The notes under the pieces were generated by a model. It worked only from the letters and a program-made list of their open reading frames with translations. It did no database searches and was not told where the DNA came from. From Pseudomonas baetica (GTDB lineage Bacteria > Pseudomonadota > Gammaproteobacteria > Pseudomonadales > Pseudomonadaceae): DNA of 64,000 nucleotides. Position 1 is the first letter of the stretch. The number at the start of each line of letters is the position of its first letter. This document shows positions 25,795-34,429 of this stretch, in pieces. Location of the stretch: positions 57,929-121,928 of the forward strand of contig NZ_JAIHLQ010000020.1 of NCBI RefSeq assembly GCF_019733355.1. Direction: 5' to 3'. Made by a program: the position numbers and the translations under genes.

Positions 25795-26744
25795 TGAAAG
25801 TCCTTTCTCCTTATGCCCTGGGGGCAACGCTCTACATGCCGGCCACACGTCCGGATCTGCTGGATGTGGTTTTCCGCACAAAACTGCCAGAACTGCGTTC
25901 TTTGGTCGTGTGCCTTGAGGATGCGGTCGCGGAGATTGACGTCGACACGGCTTTGAGAAATCTGCATGGACTGCTTACCGCAATCAACGAGCGCGGTGGG
26001 CGTCCGTCCGATGGTCCACTGCTGTTTGTTCGTCCCCGAGACTCGGTGATGGCTGCTGTGCTGAATGATTGGTCGTTGATGGCCCACGTTGATGGGTTCG
26101 TTGTGCCGAAATTGACCCTGCGCAACCTCGGGGAATGGGAACACGCCGTTACAAACCCGGCGCTGTACCTTATGCCGACGCTGGAAACCACAGACGTGTT
26201 CAACCCTGGTGCAATGGTCGAGTTGGGCCAGGCGCTGAAGGCGAACCTAAATCAGCGGATTATCGCCCTACGTATCGGTGGGAACGACCTGATGGGAAGT
26301 CTTGGACTTCGTCGGAATCCTGCAACAACGCTCTATAGCACCCCAATGGGCTACGTGATCCCAATGTTGGCAGGCGTCATGGGGTCCCAAGGTTTCGCAC
26401 TGACGGCACCAGTGTTCGAGCAACTCGCGACACCGCATTTGCTGATGGAGGAGCTTGAACTCGACATCGCCCATGGCTTGGTAGGGAAGACGGCGATTCA
26501 TCCATCGCAGATCAGCACGATCCAGGACACGTTGCGCGTAAGCCTCGAAGACCTCAACTGCGCGAAGATGATTGTCAGTGACGCTGCTCCGGCAGTGTTC
26601 AAGCACAACGATGCCATGTGCGAACCTGCGACCCATTACAAGTGGGCGGTCAACATCCTTGAACGAGCGAAGTGGCACGGGGTTCGGCAAGCAGATGTAG
26701 GACCCATTGAGGCCCCTATCCGTTTGGCCGAGGCCGTGGGATGA
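25794..26744 (+). CDS. CitE-like HpcH/HpaI aldolase/lyase
   Basis: A 316-residue TIM-barrel protein. Recognisable family segments are GATLYMPATRPD at the N-terminus, LVVCLEDAV (with the metal-binding Glu), LMPTLETTD, IALRIGGNDLMGSLGLRR, and GKTAIHPSQIS near the C-terminus. These are the landmarks of CitE/HpcH lyases, which cleave carbon-carbon bonds of acyl or keto acid substrates. The start overlaps the previous stop by 1 nt (TGATG) and its end overlaps the HAD-IB gene by 4 nt. Its place in the ter biosynthetic operon suggests a step on the same unknown metabolite. Confidence 0.88.
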   Translation: MKVLSPYALGATLYMPATRPDLLDVVFRTKLPELRSLVVCLEDAVAEIDVDTALRNLHGLLTAINERGGRPSDGPLLFVRPRDSVMAAVLNDWSLMAHVDGFVVPKLTLRNLGEWEHAVTNPALYLMPTLETTDVFNPGAMVELGQALKANLNQRIIALRIGGNDLMGSLGLRRNPATTLYSTPMGYVIPMLAGVMGSQGFALTAPVFEQLATPHLLMEELELDIAHGLVGKTAIHPSQISTIQDTLRVSLEDLNCAKMIVSDAAPAVFKHNDAMCEPATHYKWAVNILERAKWHGVRQADVGPIEAPIRLAEAVG

Positions 26745-27499
26745 CAATGGAATATGACGATGCTGGCGGGCAAAGGCGTCATGTGCTGTCGGTTTTTGAC
26801 TTCGACGGCACGCTGACCCGGCACGATAGCTTCGTTCCATTCCTGAAGTTTGCCTTTGGAACCCGGGAATTCAATCGACGTATTTTGCGGCTTGCCCTGC
26901 CAAGCGTTCGATACCTGGCTCGGCGTTTGAATCGTGATGAGTTGAAAGCACAGCTGATCAGCACGTTTCTCACAGGCGTAGAAACGAAATGGATGCAGGA
27001 GCAGGCCGTGAAATTCTGCGGGTTGTTTTGGGGACAGCTCATGCGCCCTTCAGGTTTAAAATCTGTCGCCGCCGAAGTAGAGGCGGGAGCAGTAGTTACT
27101 CTCTGCTCCGCGTCCCCAGCGTTGGTTCTCAAGCCGTTTGCGGATCGACTTGGCATCAAGTTGATCGGCACCGAGCTTGAGGTAGTAGACGGTCTGTTGA
27201 CCGGGCGCATGACTGGCAACAACTGCAGATGCGAGAACAAAGTACTCAGGCTTGAGGCTGTGTACGGGCCACTGGACCTGTTCCGGGTTAAAGCATGGGG
27301 TGATACCCGCGGCGATTTCGAATTGTTGGCTGCGGCCCAAGAAGCACACTGGCGACACTTTCATCCCGCATGGCGTCGTCTAGGCCTGCGGGCAAATAGA
27401 AGCGGGAATTCGGGTGTGCGCAATGTCGCGCAAGCCAACCTGCAAGTGACGATCAACCCTGATCGACACGCGAACACTGATGACCAACAAGGAGCGTAA
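26741..27499 (+). CDS. HAD-IB family phosphatase of the ter biosynthetic set
   Basis: A 252-residue protein. It has the HAD motif SVFDFDGTLTRHDSF at about residue 17, the Ser/Thr motif VTLCSASPALVL, and the acidic motif AWGDTRGDFELL near the end. This is the SerB-like HAD-IB group; its conserved tail HWRHFHPAW is typical of ter-linked members. It is expected to dephosphorylate a small molecule. The gene directly precedes terZ (2-bp gap, AAGGAG for terZ inside its 3' end), joining the biosynthetic genes to the ter core in one operon. Confidence 0.87.
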   Translation: MTMEYDDAGGQRRHVLSVFDFDGTLTRHDSFVPFLKFAFGTREFNRRILRLALPSVRYLARRLNRDELKAQLISTFLTGVETKWMQEQAVKFCGLFWGQLMRPSGLKSVAAEVEAGAVVTLCSASPALVLKPFADRLGIKLIGTELEVVDGLLTGRMTGNNCRCENKVLRLEAVYGPLDLFRVKAWGDTRGDFELLAAAQEAHWRHFHPAWRRLGLRANRSGNSGVRNVAQANLQVTINPDRHANTDDQQGA

Positions 27500-27501
27500 C
27501 C

Positions 27502-28089
27502 ATGGCACTAACCCTGCAAAAACAGCAATCCATCTCCCTGGCTAAAACGGCCGGTAGTTCGCTGACCAGCATCAGCCTTGGTTTGGGTTGGGACCCAGTC
27601 AAGGCGGGCGGTTTCCTCGGCAAGATGTTTGGTGGCGGTGCCGAGATCGACCTCGACGCTTCCTGCATTTTGCTGAACAGCGATTACCAAAAAATCGACC
27701 TGGTATGGTTTCGCCAACTGAAGTCTCAGGACGGTTCGATCAAACATTCCGGTGACAATCGTACCGGCGAAGGCGATGGTGATGACGAGACCATTAATGT
27801 CGACCTGCAGCGCTTGCCTGCCTCCGTCAAGTATCTGATTTTTACGGTAAACTCATTTACGGGACAGACTTTTGAGAAAGTCGAAAAGGCCTATTGCCGT
27901 ATTGTGAATGGCAGCAACAACAATGAGCTAGCTCGCTTCAACCTATCGGAAAAAGGTGGGCACACCGGAATCGTCATGGCGAGCCTGACCCGCGAGAATG
28001 GCGATTGGGAATTCAAGGCAATCGGTACGACGACGAATGGCCGAACTGCCGACGACCTAATCACTCTGGCCGTTCAGGCGCTGCGCTAA
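27502..28089 (+). CDS. terZ: TerZ, TerD-family tellurium/stress resistance protein
   Basis: A 195-residue TerD-family protein with the family calcium-binding core HSGDNRTGEGDGDDETI. It matches TerZ more closely than TerD or TerE: DPVKAGGFLGKMFGGG (an insertion typical of TerZ), LPASVKYLIFTVNSFTGQTF, and KGGHTGIVMASL. AAGGAG precedes the ATG. TerD-family proteins bind calcium and act in a cytoplasmic complex that protects against tellurite, phage and colicins. The stop and the terA start overlap (TAATG). Confidence 0.95.
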   Translation: MALTLQKQQSISLAKTAGSSLTSISLGLGWDPVKAGGFLGKMFGGGAEIDLDASCILLNSDYQKIDLVWFRQLKSQDGSIKHSGDNRTGEGDGDDETINVDLQRLPASVKYLIFTVNSFTGQTFEKVEKAYCRIVNGSNNNELARFNLSEKGGHTGIVMASLTRENGDWEFKAIGTTTNGRTADDLITLAVQALR

Positions 28090-29258
28090 TGGCTAATCTC
28101 GTCCCTGGGGGTAATGCGCCGGTTGCCAGCGGCCAGCTTCGCGTTGATATCAATTACTCGCCAATCCCGGGGGCCGACATTGACGTCTCTGCCTTCGCAC
28201 TGGGCGACTCGGCCAAAGTCCGAGGCGATGGTGACATGTGTTTCTATGGCCAGCCTCAAATTCTGGGTGGCGCTGTTCAGCTGACCGAGTCCTCGGCCGG
28301 GCGCGCAGTCTTCTCCCTCGATACGAGTCGACTTGAGTCTTCAGTTGAGAAAGTGGCCCTTACCGCCACTATCTACGAAAACAAGGCAAGCTTTGAGCGT
28401 GTGTCACAACTTTCGGTTGTTGTGACAGGAGGAATCGAAGCTCAAATCCCTACTGGCGGCATGAAGGAAACAGCACTCATCCTCGGCGAATTTTATCGCC
28501 GAAATGGTGACTGGAAATTCCGCTGTGTGGCCCAGGGCTTCAATGGCGGACTTGAGCCGTTGGCCAAGCACTTCGGTGTAGATGTCGCCGCACCAGCGCC
28601 GGCCCCAGCGGCAGTGGTACAAACGCCGCCGCCTGCTCCGGCCGCGCCCCCTAAATCTACGATTAGCCTGAACAAGGTCACCCTCGATAAAACACGATCG
28701 TCTATCAGTCTTGAAAAGACGGCAGCCGGTTTCGGCGAAATCAAGGTGAACTTGAACTGGAACAAAGGCAGCTCGGGCGGCTTCTTTAAGCGAAGCCAAT
28801 CCGTCGACTTGGACGTTGGTTGCCTGTACGAGCTGCAAGACGGCGAGAAGGGGGTTGTTCAAGCCCTCGGAAGATCGTTCGGCAGCCTCACCCAGGAACC
28901 TTTCATCCAATTGATGGGTGATGACCGTACGGGCTCTGTCGCTGGTGGTGAGTGGCTGCACATCAACGGGGCGAAGTGGAGTGACATCCGCCGGATCTTG
29001 GTATTCGCCTTCATCTATGAAGGTGCTCCGAACTGGAAAGAAACCGATGGTGTTGTGACGATTTTCATCCCTGGCCAACCCGAAATTGAGGTCCGTCTCA
29101 ATGAAGAGGGTGGTCGTGACGCAATGTGTGCCATTGCGATGCTTGAAAATGTGAACGGCGCCGTTAAGGTCTCTCGGCGTGTGGACTTCCATCGAGGTCA
29201 CGCAGTAATGGACAAAGCTTACGGCTGGGGCATGAACTGGCGCGCAGGCTCCAAATAG
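28089..29258 (+). CDS. terA: TerA, two-domain TerD-family protein
   Basis: A 389-residue protein with two TerD-like domains. The first (about 1-165) ends ALILGEFYRRNGDWKFRCVA. A Pro/Ala linker (about 170-195) follows, and then the second domain begins with VSLEKTAAGFG-like sequence (SISLEKTAAGFG) and contains QLMGDDRTGSVAGGEW. This layout and length are those of TerA, which lacks parts of the canonical calcium site in domain one. ATG at 28089, one base overlap with terZ. Confidence 0.92.
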   Translation: MANLVPGGNAPVASGQLRVDINYSPIPGADIDVSAFALGDSAKVRGDGDMCFYGQPQILGGAVQLTESSAGRAVFSLDTSRLESSVEKVALTATIYENKASFERVSQLSVVVTGGIEAQIPTGGMKETALILGEFYRRNGDWKFRCVAQGFNGGLEPLAKHFGVDVAAPAPAPAAVVQTPPPAPAAPPKSTISLNKVTLDKTRSSISLEKTAAGFGEIKVNLNWNKGSSGGFFKRSQSVDLDVGCLYELQDGEKGVVQALGRSFGSLTQEPFIQLMGDDRTGSVAGGEWLHINGAKWSDIRRILVFAFIYEGAPNWKETDGVVTIFIPGQPEIEVRLNEEGGRDAMCAIAMLENVNGAVKVSRRVDFHRGHAVMDKAYGWGMNWRAGSK

Positions 29259-29265
29259 AAAATCT

Positions 29266-29287
29266 GGCGGGGTCTGCCGACCCCGCC
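29266..29287 (+). promoter_or_regulatory. Hairpin between terA and terB
   Basis: Perfect 8-bp stem GGCGGGGT / ACCCCGCC with a 6-nt loop (CTGCCG), followed by no T-run and then the terB Shine-Dalgarno region (GAGGGAA). It is probably an mRNA-stabilising or processing hairpin inside the operon rather than a terminator. Confidence 0.5.
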
Positions 29288-29303
29288 CTTGAGGGAACAC
29301 AAC

Positions 29304-29753
29304 ATGTTTGCATGGCTTAAACAAAACGCTGTTGCAGCGCGTGAAGCACTGACTACTGAAGTTTCAAAGTTCAAGAACCAGAAGTTTCTTGATGCGATGA
29401 CTGCGAATTGCGCGCTCATCTCGGCTGCGTCAGGTGGTATCTCTTCTGAAGAAAAACAGAAGATGACCGGTTTCATTCAAAACTCGCCTGAGTTGAAAGT
29501 GTTCGACATGGGCGACGTAATCAAGGCGTTCAACGCACACTGCGAAAAGTTTGAGTTCGACTTTCAGATTGGCCAGGCCGAAGCACTGAAGGTTATCGGC
29601 AAGATCAAGAACGATGCTGGCGCTGCCCGGCTCTTGGTTCGAGTCGGCTGCGCCATTGGTGCGTCTGACGGCGACTTCGATGACAAAGAAAAAGCGGCGT
29701 GCCGCTTGGTCTGCCTTGAGCTGGGCCTTAACCCAGCTGACTTTGAACTTTAA
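29304..29753 (+). CDS. terB: TerB, tellurium resistance protein
   Basis: A 149-residue protein, the usual TerB length. The ATG at 29304 has GAGGGAA upstream; the alternative five codons earlier lacks it. It is all-helical, with DAMTANCALISAASGGISSE and LVRVGCAIGASDGDFDDKEK, the acidic turn being the metal-binding segment of TerB. TerB links TerD-family proteins to membrane TerC in known systems. It has the terA hairpin upstream and terC 11 bp downstream. Confidence 0.95.
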   Translation: MFAWLKQNAVAAREALTTEVSKFKNQKFLDAMTANCALISAASGGISSEEKQKMTGFIQNSPELKVFDMGDVIKAFNAHCEKFEFDFQIGQAEALKVIGKIKNDAGAARLLVRVGCAIGASDGDFDDKEKAACRLVCLELGLNPADFEL

Positions 29754-29764
29754 GGAGTGGTACT

Positions 29765-30799
29765 TTGGACACTCACATCGGTTTCCCTCCGCTGACCATG
29801 GCGGTATTCGTGGGGATCGCGCTCGGCGCGCTTCTCCTCGACATGGTCACTCACCGCGGTGACAAGCCAATTTCCCTGGCTAAGGCTTCGATTTGGTCGA
29901 TCTTCTGGATCGCTATCTCGTTGGCGTTCGCCGGCTTCTTATACGTACAGCATGGCCCGGAGGTTGCCAGCCTGTTTGTAACTGGCTACGCCCTAGAAAA
30001 AGTTCTCAGCGTCGACAACCTGTTTGTGTTCATGGCGATTTTCGCATGGTTCAAAGTGCCGGATGGCATGCGTCACCGCGTGCTGTACTGGGGCATCATT
30101 GGCGCGATCGTGTTCCGCGGCATCTTCGTTGCCATTGGTACCGGTCTGCTGGCTTTCGGTCCATGGGTCGAAATCGTGTTCGCCGTGATCGTTGCGTGGA
30201 CCGCAGTTATGATGCTGCGCGCCGGCGGCGATGATGAAGAGGAAGAGGACTACTCCAAGCACATGGCTTACCGCTTCGCACAGAAGTTGTTCCCTGTGTG
30301 GCCGAAACTCCACGGCCATAATTTCTTCGTCAGCCGTAAGCAGCTGGAGGTGGAACTCCAGAAGCCTGAGAACAAAGGCATGACCCTTGCAGCAAAAGGA
30401 ACAGTTTTTGCGACCCCGCTGTTCCTCTGCCTTGTAGTGGCCGAAGTTTCTGACGTGTTGTTCGCGTTCGACTCTGTGCCGGCGGTGATCGCCGTTAGCC
30501 GTGAGCCCCTGATCGTCTACTCTGCCATGCTGTTTGCGATCCTGGGACTGCGTACCATGTACTTCGTGCTCGAAGCACTGAAACGCTACCTGGTTCACCT
30601 GGAAAAATCTGTAGTCGCCCTGCTGTTCTTCATCGCCATTAAGCTCGGCCTGAACGCTACCGACCACATGTTTCACCATGGCTACACAATCGATGCAAAC
30701 ACCAGCCTGCTAATCGTTATGGTTGTACTGGTGATTGGTGTAGTTGCAAGCCTTGTCTTTCCAGGCAAGGAAGAAGCTCAAACTGAAACCGCTGAGTAA
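29765..30799 (+). CDS. terC: TerC, integral membrane tellurium resistance protein
   Basis: A 344-residue polytopic membrane protein with about nine helices. It has the family core LEKVLSVDNLFVFMAIF, VLYWGIIGAIVFRGIF, SDVLFAFDSVPAVIAVSREP and LGLNATDHMFHHGY, with acidic residues in the membrane that are implicated in metal transport. The start is TTG at 29765 with AAGGAG well placed; the N-terminus DTHIGFPPLTM matches TerC, so TTG is favoured over the internal ATG. TerC anchors the Ter complex at the inner membrane. Confidence 0.96.
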   Translation: MDTHIGFPPLTMAVFVGIALGALLLDMVTHRGDKPISLAKASIWSIFWIAISLAFAGFLYVQHGPEVASLFVTGYALEKVLSVDNLFVFMAIFAWFKVPDGMRHRVLYWGIIGAIVFRGIFVAIGTGLLAFGPWVEIVFAVIVAWTAVMMLRAGGDDEEEEDYSKHMAYRFAQKLFPVWPKLHGHNFFVSRKQLEVELQKPENKGMTLAAKGTVFATPLFLCLVVAEVSDVLFAFDSVPAVIAVSREPLIVYSAMLFAILGLRTMYFVLEALKRYLVHLEKSVVALLFFIAIKLGLNATDHMFHHGYTIDANTSLLIVMVVLVIGVVASLVFPGKEEAQTETAE

Positions 30800-30826
30800 T
30801 AGCCCATACCACAAGGAGTAATACCC

Positions 30827-31402
30827 ATGGCGTTGACCCTACAGAAAGGTGGCAATCTTTCGTTGACCAAAACCGACCCGAGCCTGACCAAAATTTTGGT
30901 AGGCCTGGGCTGGGACCCGCGTGCTACTGATGGTGCTGAGTTCGACCTGGACGCCAGTGCGCTACTGCTGGGCGCAAATGGCAAAGTACGCGGGGAAGCC
31001 GACTTCATTTTCTACAACCAGCTGAAAAGCGTTGACGGTTCGGTTGAGCACACAGGCGACAACCGCACTGGTGCGGGCGACGGCGACGACGAAGTAATCA
31101 AGGTAGACCTGAGCCGCATCCCGGCCGACGTGGACAAAGTGGTCTTCATCGTTACCATCCACGATGCAGAAGTACGCAAGCAAAGCTTCGGTCAGGTCGG
31201 CGGCTCCTTCATTCGCATCGTTAACGATACGACCAATGCGGAAGTCGTTCGTTACGACCTGGCAGAAGACGCATCGACTGAAACTGCGATGGTGTTCGCT
31301 GAGTTGTACCGCAACGGCGGCGAGTGGAAATTCCGGGCTGTTGGCCAGGGTTATGCCGGCGGCCTGAAAGCTCTGGCCAATAACTACGGCATGAATTTTT
31401 AA
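30827..31402 (+). CDS. terD: TerD, calcium-binding tellurium resistance protein
   Basis: A 191-residue TerD protein, full length. It has the two acidic calcium sites, EFDLDASALLLG and HTGDNRTGAGDGDDEVIKVD, and the conserved end LYRNGGEWKFRAVGQGYAGG. AAGGAG precedes ATG. It is 28 bp after terC. TerD is the core cytoplasmic member of the stress complex. Confidence 0.97.
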   Translation: MALTLQKGGNLSLTKTDPSLTKILVGLGWDPRATDGAEFDLDASALLLGANGKVRGEADFIFYNQLKSVDGSVEHTGDNRTGAGDGDDEVIKVDLSRIPADVDKVVFIVTIHDAEVRKQSFGQVGGSFIRIVNDTTNAEVVRYDLAEDASTETAMVFAELYRNGGEWKFRAVGQGYAGGLKALANNYGMNF

Positions 31403-31484
31403 CGCCTAAGCCGTTAATCTAATTATCTTTTTTTACCTGGCCTTGATCTAAAGGCCTTGTCTACCTTACTAAAAGGAATCGAAA

Positions 31485-32063
31485 ATGGCCGTATCTCTGC
31501 AGAAAGGCGGGAACGTTAGTTTGTCTAAAGAGGCTCCAGGCCTGACCGAAGTCACTGTAGGTCTGGGTTGGGACGCACGAGTTACCGATGGTTCGAAATT
31601 CGACCTCGACGCGTCGATCTTCATCCTGGGTGAAAGCGGCCAAGTCCTCGACGACGCCAGCTTCATTTTCTACAACAACAAGAAATCGGTTGATGGTTCT
31701 GTTGAACACATGGGCGACAACCAGTCCGGCGAAGGCGAAGGTGATGACGAGCAAGCCACCGTCAAGTTGAACGGTCTGGCTGCCGCTGTGAAGAAGCTGG
31801 TTTTCGCAGTGACCATTCACGACGCTGAAGCGCGCAAGCAGAGCTTCGGCCAGGTTGCCAATGCTTACATCCGTGTAGTGAACAAGGCTGACGGCAAAGA
31901 ACTGGCGCGCTACGACCTGAGTGAAGACGCTTCGACCGAAACCGCCATGATCTTCGGCGAGCTGTACCGCAATGGCGACGAATTCAAGTTCAAGGCGATC
32001 GGCCAAGGTTTTGCTGGTGGCCTGGCGCCTCTGGCTAAATCGATGGGCGTGAACATCGGCTAA
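31485..32063 (+). CDS. terE: TerE, TerD-family protein
   Basis: A 192-residue protein closely paralogous to the TerD just upstream, including KFDLDASIFILG, MGDNQSGEGEGDDEQATVKL and YDLSEDASTETAMIFGELYR. AAAAGGAA precedes ATG. It is the last gene of the ter core and is followed within 20 bp by a strong terminator. An 82-bp gap after terD may hold a weak internal promoter, but no clear one is seen. Confidence 0.95.
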   Translation: MAVSLQKGGNVSLSKEAPGLTEVTVGLGWDARVTDGSKFDLDASIFILGESGQVLDDASFIFYNNKKSVDGSVEHMGDNQSGEGEGDDEQATVKLNGLAAAVKKLVFAVTIHDAEARKQSFGQVANAYIRVVNKADGKELARYDLSEDASTETAMIFGELYRNGDEFKFKAIGQGFAGGLAPLAKSMGVNIG

Positions 32064-32078
32064 CCCGCAAGGGTTGAG

Positions 32079-32105
32079 AAAGCCCCCGCGAAACGGGGGC
32101 TTTTT
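32079..32105 (+). terminator. Rho-independent terminator of the ter operon
   Basis: Ten-base-pair stem AAAGCCCCCG / CGGGGGCTTT, loop CGAAA, followed by a run of T. It is a textbook intrinsic terminator 16 bp after the terE stop codon. Confidence 0.93.
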
Positions 32106-32227
32106 CTTGCCTACAGAAAGACCACGGAGTTGGTCCTGTAGGCGGTTTCGACTACTTCATCACTAGGAGCGACTGCTGGCGATCGCCACGGCAGTCCACC
32201 GGTTCTCGGGTTTAAAAGGATATTTGG

Positions 32228-33235
32228 ATGGGCATGTTTCGTGGGGTTGTAGCTGCAGGTGTTTTGGTGTCTATGTCAGGCTGCGGAGCCTACAACGACT
32301 TCCAGGCAAACAATGCAGTTCAAGAATACAGGCAGGCATGCCTTGGAAATTATACGAATGAGTGCGAAAGCAAACTGGTCGACACGAACATTGTCATGCT
32401 CGAGCTCGCACGAAGCAACATCGAGCGGGAGAAGGACTCGATCGTGCAAGTCGTCGGCAAAGATGGATTTGATCGTTTCTCAAAAACTGCCAATGAGCTA
32501 ATTGACCACTTGGTCGATCAACAGGAAAACAAGCGTCCAGGTTTTTTTGCGCGATGGTTCCTAGGTGAAGGTCAACCGTTCGGCAATACCCGCAACCAAC
32601 TTTTTGACATTTCAGACATGCAAGAACTGCGTGCTGCAGTGCTTCAAAAGATCAGCGCCGGTGTTCAAGCGAGCAAAGCATCTGCTAAGCCTAATGAACC
32701 AATGACGGAGACTGAGGCAATCTTGTTAGGCAAGGTACCTCAAGCACCGACTCAGGCTCAGGTCACCCCGACTGCCCGGCCGGCGGAACCAGCAGCTCAG
32801 GCCGTCGAACCGACTGTTCAGGCAAAGGCATTAGTGCCATCCGACCTTGCTGCATCTGCAGATCGGATGATCGCGAGTGAAATCGCCCAGGATGGCGGGG
32901 ATGAATACAAGGAGGGCCGTCAGGTTATTTTTGCTGACCTGAATAACGACGGCATCAAGGATGCCGTGGTGCTTTACACGATCGAAGGTCAAGGTGGCGG
33001 TAATGGCTACTTCCAAACCCTTGCCGCGTTCATTGGCAACTCGGCAGGTTGGGACTTCCGTGGAAAAGCTGTAGTCGGCAATGGTGTCCAGGACATTCAG
33101 GTAGTTGATCCCCAAACCGTCAGACTGACGGTTCTCTCCGTCGGTCCGGATGATGCGGATTGCTGCCCGAGTGTTCAGAGCACCGAAAACTACAAGTGGG
33201 ACGGCACGACATTTCTTCAAGCCCCAACGTCGTAA
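32228..33235 (+). CDS. Lipoprotein with acidic repeat-like C-terminal domain
   Basis: A 335-residue exported protein. The signal peptide ends in a lipobox-like SMSGC at residues 15-19, so it is probably a lipoprotein. A helical N-terminal part is followed by a Pro/Ala/Gln-rich linker (about 165-200). The C-terminal domain contains FADLNNDGIKDAVVLY, an EF-hand/FG-GAP-like calcium-type loop. AAAAGGA lies upstream of ATG. It begins the cluster of envelope genes after the ter terminator and is probably a separate transcript. Confidence 0.72.
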   Translation: MGMFRGVVAAGVLVSMSGCGAYNDFQANNAVQEYRQACLGNYTNECESKLVDTNIVMLELARSNIEREKDSIVQVVGKDGFDRFSKTANELIDHLVDQQENKRPGFFARWFLGEGQPFGNTRNQLFDISDMQELRAAVLQKISAGVQASKASAKPNEPMTETEAILLGKVPQAPTQAQVTPTARPAEPAAQAVEPTVQAKALVPSDLAASADRMIASEIAQDGGDEYKEGRQVIFADLNNDGIKDAVVLYTIEGQGGGNGYFQTLAAFIGNSAGWDFRGKAVVGNGVQDIQVVDPQTVRLTVLSVGPDDADCCPSVQSTENYKWDGTTFLQAPTS

Positions 33236-33318
33236 GTAAGAGCCAGGCTTCAGGCACCTAGTCGTGTGCATACGAGCGCGGTTAGGCAGGGCTCTGGCGA
33301 AACGCTGGAGCAAACAAA

Positions 33319-34293
33319 ATGAAGGAAAAATCGAATATGTCGCGATTCAACATCGGCTCTGGCCTTTTCGTCATGTTGCTCACCCTGGTATCAGCCTACT
33401 CCAATGCCACCAGCTTTGATTGCACCAAAGCTGCAAGCTTTGCTGAGAAATCGATTTGCACAGATTCTGCACTCAGTCGTCTGGATGAGCAGATGAACTC
33501 CGAATATGTCCGCGCTTTAGACGTAGCGCCGAACAAGGCCCAGGTCCGTCAAGATCAACGAGACTGGTTGCGTCTGCGCGACAACTGCAAGACCGCCAGT
33601 TGCTTAACCGCTTCGATGACTGATCGGCTCAGTGTTCTATTACGCACCAAGGTGGATCAGCCATCTAAAGCGCCAACCTCCGTTGCCGCTACCCGGGTTG
33701 ATCAATCTGAAACGAATGTGATTTCAAAGGCCGCTACTTCTCCGATGGTCCCCGCCGTGGTGAAGCCGGCAGCCCCGCGAAATGCCACGGATGATCATCA
33801 AGCGATCCTGAACTTGAAGATTGGCCTGTTCGTGATGGCAATGTTGCTGCTGGTCTGCATTTACCTGCACCGTCGGGGGACCATTACGATCTATCAGGAC
33901 TACACCGACGCGCTTTGGACAACCTTGACTCCGATCTTGGGGATTGGTGCGTATTTCGTCGCGAGCGCCTGGCTCGAGGTACCACGCAACTACTCCATCA
34001 TTGCTGCCTGTGTCCTTGGTGGTCTTATGTCATTGCAGGTGCTTATCCAAACGTACAGAAGCAACAGCATCTGGTTTTTTCTTTTATCCCTCTTCGCAAA
34101 GGTCATTCTGCTGACCTTCTACCTCCTGATGATGGCCCTCCTGCTGTGCGGCGGTGCGCGAACCAAAAGTGAGGCCCGGCGGCGGCGCGGCTGGGCAGTT
34201 CTTGCCACGACCGTATTCGTATTCCTCTCAGGCTGGATGTGCCGGAATCGGCAATTCAGTTCGATCGACGATTACATAGCCGGACGGGCATAA
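33319..34293 (+). CDS. LprI-like (DUF1311) domain membrane protein
   Basis: A 324-residue protein. After a signal-type hydrophobic start, residues about 35-115 carry an LprI/DUF1311-type lysozyme-inhibitor-like domain: FDCTKAASFAEKSICTD, then RQDQRDWLRLRDNC and CLTASMTDRLSVLL. Four cysteines fit two disulphides in the periplasm. After a linker, three to four membrane helices follow (about 175-300), including LFVMAMLLLVCIYLH and IWFFLLSLFAKVILLTF. A role in resisting envelope or muramidase stress is suggested by the domain. The start could be ATG 33319 or 33337. Confidence 0.72.
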   Translation: MKEKSNMSRFNIGSGLFVMLLTLVSAYSNATSFDCTKAASFAEKSICTDSALSRLDEQMNSEYVRALDVAPNKAQVRQDQRDWLRLRDNCKTASCLTASMTDRLSVLLRTKVDQPSKAPTSVAATRVDQSETNVISKAATSPMVPAVVKPAAPRNATDDHQAILNLKIGLFVMAMLLLVCIYLHRRGTITIYQDYTDALWTTLTPILGIGAYFVASAWLEVPRNYSIIAACVLGGLMSLQVLIQTYRSNSIWFFLLSLFAKVILLTFYLLMMALLLCGGARTKSEARRRRGWAVLATTVFVFLSGWMCRNRQFSSIDDYIAGRA

Positions 34294-34429
34294 GTGACAT
34301 ATCGGAGGTCGCGCTATTGCCACATGCGCGACCACCGATGTAAATGGACGTCGGGCCAGTTTAAGGGGCCCGACCGAAGCCGGCATTTCAAACAACAAAG
34401 AATCCAGGAAGAAGGATCAAGGAGTAGTC